Origin: Acidimicrobiales bacterium
GTDB lineage: Bacteria > Actinomycetota > Acidimicrobiia > Acidimicrobiales > JACCXE01
Assembly: GCA_035546775.1 (NCBI GenBank)
Contig: DASZWD010000049.1
Span: forward strand, 1 to 64,000
Reading direction: 5' to 3'
Length of the DNA stretch: 64,000 nucleotides
In this document: positions 23,251 through 32,093 of the stretch, piece after piece
Layout of the letters: each line of letters opens with the position of its first letter
Position numbering within the stretch: the first letter of the stretch is position 1
Notes under the pieces: model-generated
What the model saw: the letters and a program-made list of their open reading frames with translations, nothing else
Databases searched by the model: none
Told to the model about the DNA's origin: nothing
Translations under genes and position numbers: made by a program

Positions 23251-24498
23251 ATGGCAGGCGCGATCCAGCAGACGTTCGGGTCGCTGCGCAATCACAACTT
23301 CCGGTTGTTCTTCTTCGGAACGCTGGTGTCGTTCGCCGGTGAGTGGATGCAGAACATGGCGGAGGCGTGGCTCGTGTTGCAGCTGACGCACAACGGCGCG
23401 GCCGTCGGCGCCACGTTCGCGTTCCGGTTCGCGCCCGTCCTGTTCTTCGGCTTGTGGGGTGGCGTGGTCGCCGACCGGCTCGACCGGCGGCGACTCATGC
23501 TGGTGACGCAGTCGCTCGCCGCCGTGTTGGCGTTCGTGCTGTGGGCCATCGTGGCGCTGCACGTGGTGCACGTGTGGATGATCTACGCGCTGGCGGCCAC
23601 GCTCGGCCTCGTCGTCGTGTTCGACCACCCAGCGCGCAACGCGTTCCTCGAAGAGATGGTCGGGCCCGAAGCGATGCCCAACGCCGTGGCGTTGCTGAGC
23701 GCGGTGTCGAACTCGGCGCGCATCACCGGTCCCGCGATCGCGGCGATCCTGATCGCCCACTTCGGCGTGGCGTGGGTGTTCTTCGTCAACGGCGTCAGCT
23801 TCCTGTTCGTCGTCGCCGCACTGCTGGGCATGCGCACCCGCGATCTGTTGCCGGTCCACCGCGACGGCGTGCGGGCGCGGATCAAGGACGGGCTGCGTTA
23901 CGCGTGGTCGGTCACCGACATGCGCGGCACGATCGTGTTGCTCGGCGTGATCGGCACGCTGGTGTGGAACTTCCCGACGTTCCTCACGCTGGTGGCGCAG
24001 CGCACGCTGCACGGCGACGCCGGCCTCGCCGGCACGCTCATGGCCATCCTCGGGGTCGGCAGCGTGATCGGCGCGCTGGCCGCCGCGCACCGCGCCACCA
24101 CGAGCGCGCTGGTCGTGCGCACCGTCGCGCTGCTACTCGGCGCCGCGATGCTGGCGACCGCGCTGGCGCCCACGCGCCTACTCGTCATGGCGTCGCTCGT
24201 ACCGACCGGGGCACTGGCGATCATGTTCGGCGCCGTGGCCAATTCGCACATGCAGTCGCTGTCGTCCCGCGAATTTCGCGGCCGCGTGATGTCGATCTAC
24301 AGCATCCTCGGCCTCGGCACGACGGTCGTCGGCGGTCCGTTCGTCGGCCTCGTGTCACAGGTGTGGAGCCCGCGCGTCGCCATGGGACTCGCGGGCGCGG
24401 CGGCCGCGATCACCGCGCTGGCGCTGTTCGCCACCCGCCCGGGACGCACCTATGAGATGCACGTCGACCCGATCGTCGCCGAAGAAGCCGCCACCTAG
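23251..24498 (+). CDS. MFS exporter (EntS/MFS_3-like)
   Basis: A 415-residue major facilitator with 10-12 helices. The family features are NHNFRLFFFGTLVSFAGEWMQ at the start, GGVVADRLDRRRLMLVTQ (the conserved MFS loop 2-3 motif), and SREFRGRVMSIYSILGLGTTVVGGPFVG in the second half, which match enterobactin-exporter-like (EntS) proteins. It probably exports a small molecule or siderophore. ATG 23251 has AGGA upstream; the preceding TTG is ignored. Confidence 0.88.
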   Translation: MAGAIQQTFGSLRNHNFRLFFFGTLVSFAGEWMQNMAEAWLVLQLTHNGAAVGATFAFRFAPVLFFGLWGGVVADRLDRRRLMLVTQSLAAVLAFVLWAIVALHVVHVWMIYALAATLGLVVVFDHPARNAFLEEMVGPEAMPNAVALLSAVSNSARITGPAIAAILIAHFGVAWVFFVNGVSFLFVVAALLGMRTRDLLPVHRDGVRARIKDGLRYAWSVTDMRGTIVLLGVIGTLVWNFPTFLTLVAQRTLHGDAGLAGTLMAILGVGSVIGALAAAHRATTSALVVRTVALLLGAAMLATALAPTRLLVMASLVPTGALAIMFGAVANSHMQSLSSREFRGRVMSIYSILGLGTTVVGGPFVGLVSQVWSPRVAMGLAGAAAAITALALFATRPGRTYEMHVDPIVAEEAAT

Positions 24499-24540
24499 GT
24501 ACCCTTTGCCCGAGTTGTGCAAGGGGGTGGCGACGCGGTT

Positions 24541-27500
24541 ATGACGACGAGCACGGTGACGGTGCTGTTCACCGACCTGGTCGGTTCCACCGCGCTCCTG
24601 ATCGGCCGCGCCGACTTCGACGAGGTCCGCCGCACCCACGACGTGCTGCTGCACGCCGCCATCGAGTCCAACGGCGGCACGGTGGTCAAGGGTCTCGGCG
24701 ACGGTGTGATGGCCACGTTCAGCTCGGCCAAGTCGGGAGTGGCCGCGGCGCGCGCCATCCAGCAGTCCGTCCACCGCCACAACCGCCGCGGCCGCGGACC
24801 GGAGCTGTCGCTGCGGGTCGGCATCTCGGTGGGCGACGTCACCTTCGACGGCCTCGACTGCTTCGGCGCGCCGGTGATCGAAGCGGCGCGGTTGTGCGCG
24901 CTGGCCGACGGCGACCAGATCCTGGCCACCGACGTGTTGCGCGTCATGGCCCGCGACACCGCCTTCCGCGCGGTGGGGGCCCTCGAGTTGAAGGGCCTCC
25001 CCGAGCCGGTCGACACCGTCGAGATCGAGTGGGACCGTGTGCAGGCGTCGGACGCACCGCTGCCGGCGCGGCTGGCGCTGGATGCGCCGGAATTCGTCGG
25101 GCGCACCGACGTGCTCACGGCGCTCAACAGCGTCTACGCGCGCGTGCGCCGCACCGGCCAGCGCGCCGTGTTGCTCATCGGCGGCGAACCCGGCGGCGGC
25201 AAGACGACCGTCGTAAGCCGCGCCGTGCGCGCCTGGCACGACGACGGCGCCACCGTCGCCATGGGGCGCTGCGAGGAAGACGTGCGGGCGCCGTACCGCC
25301 CGATGATCGAAGCGCTCGACCACATCGTCGGCCACGCCCGCGCCGACCTGCTCGACGCGCACGCGCAGCGACACGGCGCCGGCGTGTTGCCGCTCGCCCC
25401 GTCGCTGGCGCGCCGGTTGCCGAAGCTCGCCGACCCGATCTCGACTGATCCCGAGAGCGAACGCTTCCTGTTGTTCTCCGCCGTCGGGGATCTCCTGTGC
25501 ACCGTCGGCGCCGAGGACCCGGTCGTGCTCTTCCTCGACGACCTGCATTGGGCCGACGCTGCCACCGCGTCACTGCTGCGCAGCATCGCCACCGCGCCCG
25601 AGCCGGCACGCCTGCTCGTGGTCGGCACGTTCCGCGACGCCGAGCTGGCACCGGATCATCCGATGGCGCAGGCGCTCGCCGCCTTCCGGCGTGTGCCGTG
25701 TGTGGAGCGGCTGGCCCTCGACGGCCTCGACGCCACCGAAGTCACCGAGCTGCTCTCCAAGTGGACGGGCGCTACTGCGAGTGCCGGTACGGCGCAGCTG
25801 GCCGAGGGCCTCGTCGCCGAGACCGACGGCAACGCCTTCTTCGTGACCGAGGTCATCCGCCACCTCGACGCCACCGGCCAACTCGAAGACCTAGCGGCCA
25901 AGGGCGCGCTCGGTGGCGCGGTGACGTTGCCGGACAGCGTGCTCGAGGTGCTGGCCGAGCGCGTCGGGCGCCTCGGCACCGCGGCGGAAGAAATCCTCGG
26001 CGCGGCGGCGGTGATCGGGCTCGAGTTCGAGCTGGCGGTCGTCAGCGGCGTCACGGGCACCAGCGACGAGAAGGTGCTGTCGGTCCTGCACGACGCCACC
26101 AGCGCGGCGCTGGTACTCGAAGTGCGCGACGCGCCCGGGCGCTTCCAGTTCACGCACGCGCTGGTCCAGCACGCCATCCTGACCAACCTCGGCCCGACGC
26201 GCGAGGTGAGCCTGCACCGCCGCGTCGCCGAGTTCCTCGAACAGGCCGGCACCCGTGAGGCGTCAGTCGCCGAGTTGGCGCGCCACTGGTTCCAGGCGAC
26301 GCGCGTCTCCGACACCGCCCGCGCCCGCGACTCGGCGCGCCAAGCCGGCGACGCCGCCCTCGACGCCCTCGCGCCCGGCGACGCCGTCGCCTACTTCCGC
26401 CAGGCGCTGCTACTGCACGAGCAGTCGCCCCAGCCCGACGCTGCGACCCGCATCGACCTGCTCACGCAACTGGGCACCGCCGAGCGGCTGTCGGGCGACC
26501 CGGAGCACCGCGAGACGCTGCTGCGCGCCTGCCGTCTCGCGCAGCGCGAGAACGACGGATCGCGCCTCGCCACCGCCGCGCTGGCCAACAACGTCGGCAC
26601 GTTCAGCACCTTCGGCGGCGTGGATGTCGAACGCGTCGAGATGCTCGAGGCCGCCGTCGCCGTCGCCACCGATCCGCAGCAGCGGGCGCTGCTGCTCGGC
26701 ACGCTCGCCAACGAACTCACCTATTCGGGCAACTACCCGCGCCGGCGCCAGATCGCGGACGCGGCGCTCGACGCGGCGCGGGCGACGGGCGACCGCCTCC
26801 TCGTGGTGCGGGTCATGAACATGATCTTCTATCCGCTGTGGGTGCCCGAGACGCTCGCGGAGCGCGTCGCGCTCACCGAGGAGAGCCGCGCCATCGTCGC
26901 CACCACCGACGATCCACTGGTGCTGTTCTGGTCGGGCATCTCCAACTACCTGAACCTCGTGCAGGCCGGTCGCGTGGAAGAGGCCGACGAGATCCTCCAC
27001 GCGACGCAACCGCTGGCCGACCGGCTGGCGCAACCGGCGCTGCAGTGGCGCTCGGCGCATCGCGTCGCCTGCCGACACATGCTCGGCGGCAACGCCGATG
27101 CCGCCGAGGAGTTCGCCCGCCGCGCCTTCGACTACGGCGAGCAGGCCGGCGACGCCGCGGCGGTCGTGTACTTCAAGTCACAGTCGATGTGCGTGCACTG
27201 GATGCGCGGCACGCTCCACGAACTGGCCGCCGGCATCAAGGGCGACTCGCCGCGGCCGGCGACGGCAGTGGCGTCGCTGGTCCTGATCTTCACCGACTCC
27301 GGCCGCCTCGACGACGTGCGCCGCCTGCTCGACCGCGAGGCGGCCAACGGCTTCACCAACCTGGCGCGTGACCCGGCGTACGTGACGAGCATGGCGTTGT
27401 TCGCCGAGGGCGCGGTCGCCACCCGGCACCGCGAAGCCGCGGAGCTCGTACACCAGCTGCTGTTGCCCTTCGCCGACCAGATCGGCTTCGACGGCGTGAC

Positions 27501-27798
27501 GACCGTCGGCGGGCTCGAGCACTACCTCGGCGCGCTGGCGGCGTCGCTCGGGCGCTACGACGAAGCGGTCGATCGACTCGAGCGCAGCGCGGCGTTGCAC
27601 GAGCGCATCAACGCCCCGTTTTTCGAAGCGCGCAGCCGGCTGCAACTGGCCGACGCGCTCGCCGTCCGCGCCCACGACGACGACGCGGCGCGGGCGCAGT
27701 CGGCGCTGGCGCGCGCCGGCGTGCTGGCGAAGCGGCACGGCTTCGCACTCATCGGCGAGCGCACCCGCGCCCTCGCCGCATCCCTCACCGGAGGCTGA
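24541..27798 (+). CDS. Class III cyclase-AAA ATPase-TPR regulator
   Basis: A 1085-residue signalling protein. Residues 1-170 are a class III nucleotide cyclase domain with both metal aspartates (TDLVGST and GLGDGV). The transition-state asparagine usual before AAR is replaced (PVIEAARL), as often in this subfamily, so activity is uncertain. Next comes an AAA_16/STAND ATPase with Walker A GGEPGGGKTT (about 214-223) and Walker B VLFLDDLHWADA, and then several hundred residues of TPR-like helices. Proteins of this kind are very common in actinobacteria; there is no LuxR HTH at the end. ATG 24541 is used; a GTG 24 bases upstream is possible. Confidence 0.87.
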   Translation: MTTSTVTVLFTDLVGSTALLIGRADFDEVRRTHDVLLHAAIESNGGTVVKGLGDGVMATFSSAKSGVAAARAIQQSVHRHNRRGRGPELSLRVGISVGDVTFDGLDCFGAPVIEAARLCALADGDQILATDVLRVMARDTAFRAVGALELKGLPEPVDTVEIEWDRVQASDAPLPARLALDAPEFVGRTDVLTALNSVYARVRRTGQRAVLLIGGEPGGGKTTVVSRAVRAWHDDGATVAMGRCEEDVRAPYRPMIEALDHIVGHARADLLDAHAQRHGAGVLPLAPSLARRLPKLADPISTDPESERFLLFSAVGDLLCTVGAEDPVVLFLDDLHWADAATASLLRSIATAPEPARLLVVGTFRDAELAPDHPMAQALAAFRRVPCVERLALDGLDATEVTELLSKWTGATASAGTAQLAEGLVAETDGNAFFVTEVIRHLDATGQLEDLAAKGALGGAVTLPDSVLEVLAERVGRLGTAAEEILGAAAVIGLEFELAVVSGVTGTSDEKVLSVLHDATSAALVLEVRDAPGRFQFTHALVQHAILTNLGPTREVSLHRRVAEFLEQAGTREASVAELARHWFQATRVSDTARARDSARQAGDAALDALAPGDAVAYFRQALLLHEQSPQPDAATRIDLLTQLGTAERLSGDPEHRETLLRACRLAQRENDGSRLATAALANNVGTFSTFGGVDVERVEMLEAAVAVATDPQQRALLLGTLANELTYSGNYPRRRQIADAALDAARATGDRLLVVRVMNMIFYPLWVPETLAERVALTEESRAIVATTDDPLVLFWSGISNYLNLVQAGRVEEADEILHATQPLADRLAQPALQWRSAHRVACRHMLGGNADAAEEFARRAFDYGEQAGDAAAVVYFKSQSMCVHWMRGTLHELAAGIKGDSPRPATAVASLVLIFTDSGRLDDVRRLLDREAANGFTNLARDPAYVTSMALFAEGAVATRHREAAELVHQLLLPFADQIGFDGVTTVGGLEHYLGALAASLGRYDEAVDRLERSAALHERINAPFFEARSRLQLADALAVRAHDDDAARAQSALARAGVLAKRHGFALIGERTRALAASLTGG

Positions 27799-27799
27799 C

Positions 27800-30151
27800 A
27801 TGCAACGGATCTCGTCGCGACCCGAGGAGCTGGCGGCCTCGTACGAAATCGTGATCATCGGATCGGGCTACGGCGGGTCGATCATGGCGTCGCGCCTCGC
27901 CCGCGCCGGGCGCGACGTTTGCCTGCTCGAGCGCGGCGCCGAGCGGCTGCCGGGCGAATACCCCGACAGCGTGATGGAGGCCGCCGACGAGTGGCAGATG
28001 ACAACCGGCGGCGGTCACCACTACGGCAACCGCCAGGCGCTGTACCAGTTCAACATCGGCGACGACATCAACGTGTTCAAGGGGTGCGGCCTCGGCGGCA
28101 CATCGCAGGTCAACGCCGGCGTCGCCATCGAACCCGACCCGCGGGTGTTCGACGACCCGCGCTGGCCCGCACCGCTGCGCGCCGACCTCGACGGCCTACG
28201 CGCCGGGTTCGACCGCGCCCGTCACATGCTCGGGTCCACGGCCTATCCACAGGAGCGCAGTCCGCTCGCGAAGACAACGTTGCTGCAGCGCAGCGCGGCG
28301 GCGCTGAACGAACCGTTCCTGCTCCCCACGATCAACGTCACGTTCGATGACCGCGTCAACGCCGCGGGCGTCGAGCAACCGGCGTGCAACGGGTGCGGCG
28401 ACTGCGTGAGCGGGTGCAACACCGGCGCCAAGAACACGCTGATCATGAACTACCTGCCCGACGCGCAGCGGTGGGGCGCCAAGATCTTCACCGGCGTCGA
28501 CGTGCGGTGGGTCGAGCGCTGCGCCAACGGCAAGTGGAACGTGCAGTACCAAGTGCTGGGCGCCGGCCGCGGCCGCTTCGGTGAGGCGCCGCTCACGCTC
28601 GAGGCCGACATCGTCGTGCTCGCCGCCGGCACCCTCGGCAGCACCGAGCTGCTGCTGCGCTCGCGCGAGCACGGACTGACCACGTCGGCGCGGCTCGGCC
28701 AGTCCTTCAGCGGCAACGGCGACGTGCTGGGCTTCGCCTTCGACTGCGACGAACCGGCCCACGGCATCGGGTGGGGCCACGAAGTCCACACCCGCGGCCC
28801 ACTGGTCGGACCGTGCATCACCGGCGTCATCGACGAACGCGCCGACCGTCCGCTCGACGACGGCATCATCATCGAAGAGGGCTCGATCCCCGGCGCGCTG
28901 GCGCACCTGATCGCGCCGGCGTTCGCGGCGGCGCCCGAAGAGCCGCTGGAAGAACAGCACCGGTTGCGGCGCATCAAGATGGCGGCCGAGGCCATTCTCG
29001 AAGGCTCGTACCACGGGCCGATCAACCGCACCCAGACGTTCCTCGTGATGGGCCACGACGACGGCGCCGGCACGATGGCGCTCGAGAACGACCAGCTGCG
29101 GATCCACTGGCCCGGCGTCGGCGGCCAGCCGCTGTTCAAGCGGGTCGACACCGAGTTGCGCAAGGCATCAGAGGCCGTCGGCGGGACGTACATCCCGAAC
29201 CCGCTGTGGCACGAGATGCTGCGCCAGCCGCTGATCACCGTGCATCCGCTCGGCGGCTGCCCGATGGGCGACACCGCCGCCACCGGCGCCGTCGACCACA
29301 TGGGCCGCGTGTTCACCGGTGAGGCGGGCGACACCGTGCACGACGGGCTGATCGTGTGCGACGCCGCCATCATCCCGCGGCCGCTCGGCGTCAATCCGCT
29401 ATTGACGATCTCGGCGCTGGCCGAGCGCAACGCCGCGCAACTGGCGGCGACGCGCGGCTGGACGATCTCGTATGCCGCCGCGCCGGCGCACGACGCTCCG
29501 CATCCCGCCGACGCGCTGTTGCTCGAGTTCACCGAGAAGATCAAGGGCTACGTCGGTGTCGGCGCGACCGAACCCGCGGCGGGCTTCGCCCAAGGCATGG
29601 CGGACAAGACCGAGTGCTGGTACGAGATCTCGATGGCCGGTGACGCGCGGGCGATCGCGCGCGACCCGTCGACGACCGCCGCGATCACCGGCCTCGTCGG
29701 GTGCCCCGCGATCTCACCGGACAACCTCACGATCGAAGGCGGTGAGTTCCAGCTCTTCGTGCCGCAGAACGGCGACCCAGCCGACACCAAGATGCTGTAC
29801 CGCCTGCCGCTGCGCGCCACCGACGGCTCGCGCTGGTTCCTCGACGGCTACAAGCAGGTGCGCGAGGGAGAGCCGTGGCAGCTGTGGCACGACACCACGA
29901 CGCTGTACGTCACGATCCATCACGACGACGTGAACGGTCCGATCTGGGGCGCGGGCGTGCTGCGCATCGCGGCCCACGACTTCGCCAAGCAGTTGACGAC
30001 GATGCGCGTGTCGGGCGCGGCACCCCTCACGCACCGCCTCGCCGCGCTGGCGAGCTACGGCAAGATGTTCGCCGGTCACCTCTTCGAGTACTACGCCGGA
30101 CCGGTCGGTTGGAAGCACCTGCACGCGGCGGAGCCGAAGGCAACGAAGTGA
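27800..30151 (+). CDS. GMC-family FAD oxidoreductase (cholesterol-oxidase-like) with extra C-terminal domain
   Basis: A 783-residue flavoprotein. The FAD-binding motif GSGYGG is at 21-26, GLGGTSQVNAG near 95, the cluster-like cysteine motif CNGCGDCVSGCNTGAKNT (about 196-213), and the active-site region HPLGGCPMG near 480. This matches the GMC/cholesterol-oxidase group that oxidises alcohols or steroids. From about 570 an extra domain follows (LLLEFTEKIKGYVG, then YRLPLRATDGSRWFLDGYKQV) that is repeated at the start of the next protein. It begins one base after the cyclase stop and overlaps the next gene (GTGA), so the two enzymes act together. The substrate is unknown; lipid or steroid is a guess. 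Confidence 0.86.
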   Translation: MQRISSRPEELAASYEIVIIGSGYGGSIMASRLARAGRDVCLLERGAERLPGEYPDSVMEAADEWQMTTGGGHHYGNRQALYQFNIGDDINVFKGCGLGGTSQVNAGVAIEPDPRVFDDPRWPAPLRADLDGLRAGFDRARHMLGSTAYPQERSPLAKTTLLQRSAAALNEPFLLPTINVTFDDRVNAAGVEQPACNGCGDCVSGCNTGAKNTLIMNYLPDAQRWGAKIFTGVDVRWVERCANGKWNVQYQVLGAGRGRFGEAPLTLEADIVVLAAGTLGSTELLLRSREHGLTTSARLGQSFSGNGDVLGFAFDCDEPAHGIGWGHEVHTRGPLVGPCITGVIDERADRPLDDGIIIEEGSIPGALAHLIAPAFAAAPEEPLEEQHRLRRIKMAAEAILEGSYHGPINRTQTFLVMGHDDGAGTMALENDQLRIHWPGVGGQPLFKRVDTELRKASEAVGGTYIPNPLWHEMLRQPLITVHPLGGCPMGDTAATGAVDHMGRVFTGEAGDTVHDGLIVCDAAIIPRPLGVNPLLTISALAERNAAQLAATRGWTISYAAAPAHDAPHPADALLLEFTEKIKGYVGVGATEPAAGFAQGMADKTECWYEISMAGDARAIARDPSTTAAITGLVGCPAISPDNLTIEGGEFQLFVPQNGDPADTKMLYRLPLRATDGSRWFLDGYKQVREGEPWQLWHDTTTLYVTIHHDDVNGPIWGAGVLRIAAHDFAKQLTTMRVSGAAPLTHRLAALASYGKMFAGHLFEYYAGPVGWKHLHAAEPKATK

Positions 30152-31836
30152 CCGCGGGGCTGCGCTTCGACGAGGAGATGCGTGGCTTCTGGGCCCCGAC
30201 CGACGCGCCCGACGCCGGCGACATCCAGCAGTACCTCGACGCGGCGGACGCCGGTAAGCGCGCCGCCCGTCCACTGGTGCTGCGCCTCACGCTGTCCACC
30301 GACGACGTGGAGGCCCTCGCCGGTGACCTTGACCGCGCCATGCATGCGGAGGGGTACGTGACGGTCGGAGGCGGAACCGGCGACGTCGCCCTGGCCGGCG
30401 GCCGCGTCGAGCTCGTCGTCGCCGACGACGCGCTGACACCCACGACGCGCCACATGCGCTACCTCCTGCCGTTGCCGAGCGCGGGACTGCACCTCGAGGG
30501 GTTCAAGGAACTGCAGGAGGGCGACCTCACGCAGTTGTGGGGTGCGTCGACGACGCTGTACTGCACGATCACCCGCGGAGGTCCCCGCGGCGAGCTGGTG
30601 GGTCGCGGCGTCGTGCACATCGCGCCGGCGGCGTTCGCCCATCAGGTGTCGACCATGCGCATCACCGGCGAGCACGGTGAGCTGCGTCGCCTGGAATTGC
30701 TGGCCCAGTTCGGCGCCGCGTTCTTCGGCGCGCTGTGGCACGAGTACGGCACCGTCGTGCACCGTTCGACGCGCATCGCCCGCCACGCCCCGCCGCGCCC
30801 GCACCGCCCGCTCGACCTGCCACCCGCCCAGGTGCATCCGTACCGCACCGACGACGGCGTGGACCTGCGCCTCACGCGTTACCGCGGCGGCGACAAGGGA
30901 CCCGTGGTGCTCGTGCACGGCATGGGCGCCAACCCGCTCACTTACACGCTCGACACCGTCAAGCCGAACCTCGCCGAGTACCTCGTGGCCCACGGCTACG
31001 ACGTGTGGATCCAGGAGTGGCGCGGCTCGACGCAACTGCCCGCGTCGACGGGTCAGTTCAATGCGGACGACGTGGCGAACCTCGACCACCCCGCGGCCGA
31101 GAAGGCGATCGCGGCGCTGACCGGTCGGCGTGACCTGCACTGGGTCACCCACTGCGTCGGGTCCATGACGTGGATGATGGCGACGCTGGCCGGCACCACG
31201 ACTCCGGCGTCGCTGCTGTTGTCGTCCGTGGGTGCGCATCCGATCGCGCCGCGCCTCACGCGTCTCAAGGCCCGCCTGCGGGCGCCGGGCATGCTGCATC
31301 GTCTCGGGGTGCAGCTGATGACGACCGACAGCTACGACGACGAATCGCTCGGCGCCAAGGCGTTCGATGCGCTGCTGCGCTTCAACCCGATCCCGCGCGA
31401 AGAGCGCTGCGCCTCGTCGGTGTGCCGGCGCCTGTCGTTCATCTACGGCATCTCGGTCCACCACGCGGCGGTCGACGAACTGACGCATGCGACGCTGCAC
31501 GAACTGTTCGGCGTGACCGACCTGACGATGATGACCCACCTGGCCACGTGCGCCCGCGTCGGCCATCTCGTCGCCGCCGACGGGCGCGACGTCTACATGC
31601 CCAACGTCAAGCGGGCGCAGCTACCGATCACGCTGTTCCACGGCGCCCACAACCTCGTGTGGCTGCCGGAGTCGACCAAGCAGACCTACGACTGGCTGGT
31701 CGGCGAACTCGGCCCCGACGGGTTCGAACGCATCCTGTTCGACAACCACGGCCACCAGGACAACATGATGGGCGCCCAGTCGGCGCAAGCGGCGTTCCCC
31801 GCGGTCGTCCGCCACCTCGAGCGCGCCGGCGCCTAG
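30148..31836 (+). CDS. Alpha/beta hydrolase with N-terminal domain shared with the GMC protein
   Basis: A 562-residue protein. Residues 1-205 match the GMC protein's C-terminal domain by eye: RFDEEMRGFWAP versus EFTEKIKGYVG, MRYLLPLPSAGLHLEGFKELQEG versus YRLPLRATDGSRWFLDGYKQVREG, and LWGASTTLYCTI versus LWHDTTTLYVTI. Residues 225-562 are an alpha/beta hydrolase with the oxyanion motif HGMGANP, a nucleophile elbow HCVGSMTW (Ser about 337) and catalytic His in DNHGHQDNMMG. The GTG start overlaps the upstream stop (GTGA). An oxidoreductase and a hydrolase sharing one accessory domain suggests both use the same bulky hydrophobic substrate or surface. Confidence 0.85.
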   Translation: MTAGLRFDEEMRGFWAPTDAPDAGDIQQYLDAADAGKRAARPLVLRLTLSTDDVEALAGDLDRAMHAEGYVTVGGGTGDVALAGGRVELVVADDALTPTTRHMRYLLPLPSAGLHLEGFKELQEGDLTQLWGASTTLYCTITRGGPRGELVGRGVVHIAPAAFAHQVSTMRITGEHGELRRLELLAQFGAAFFGALWHEYGTVVHRSTRIARHAPPRPHRPLDLPPAQVHPYRTDDGVDLRLTRYRGGDKGPVVLVHGMGANPLTYTLDTVKPNLAEYLVAHGYDVWIQEWRGSTQLPASTGQFNADDVANLDHPAAEKAIAALTGRRDLHWVTHCVGSMTWMMATLAGTTTPASLLLSSVGAHPIAPRLTRLKARLRAPGMLHRLGVQLMTTDSYDDESLGAKAFDALLRFNPIPREERCASSVCRRLSFIYGISVHHAAVDELTHATLHELFGVTDLTMMTHLATCARVGHLVAADGRDVYMPNVKRAQLPITLFHGAHNLVWLPESTKQTYDWLVGELGPDGFERILFDNHGHQDNMMGAQSAQAAFPAVVRHLERAGA

Positions 31837-32076
31837 CTACTCGTCGCCCTGGCTGATGCCGCGCTCGACGTGCATCGCCGCGTCTTCGGCGTTGAGCGAC
31901 GACTCGCGTTCCTGGCCGATGTCGTCTTCGTCGCTGAGGCTGTCCATGTGCTCGGGCTCTTCGTCGGCGCCGGCGCCCGCGTCCCAGTCGGCGGGATCGA
32001 TGAACTTGTCGGGGATGATGTCTTCGGGGAGTTCGTCTTCGTCGAGCTGTTCGGCGTTGGCCTGCGGGTCACTCAT
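31837..32076 (-). CDS. Small acidic protein (DUF5709-like)
   Basis: A 79-residue, very acidic protein (about a quarter Asp/Glu), with the core DELPEDIIPDKFIDPADWD and a later MDSLSDEDDIGQE segment. This fits the DUF5709 family of small acidic actinobacterial proteins of unknown function. No membrane segment, cysteine or signal peptide. Its stop lies directly against the hydrolase stop with no spacer. The antisense frame of the same length is basic and low-complexity and is not considered real. Confidence 0.68.
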   Translation of the reverse strand: MSDPQANAEQLDEDELPEDIIPDKFIDPADWDAGAGADEEPEHMDSLSDEDDIGQERESSLNAEDAAMHVERGISQGDE

Positions 32077-32093
32077 GGTCTCGTCGTACCCCC

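Noticed and set aside
24500-24526. Possible terminator after the MFS gene
   Set aside because: The arms pair only with bulges and wobble pairs and there is no T run.
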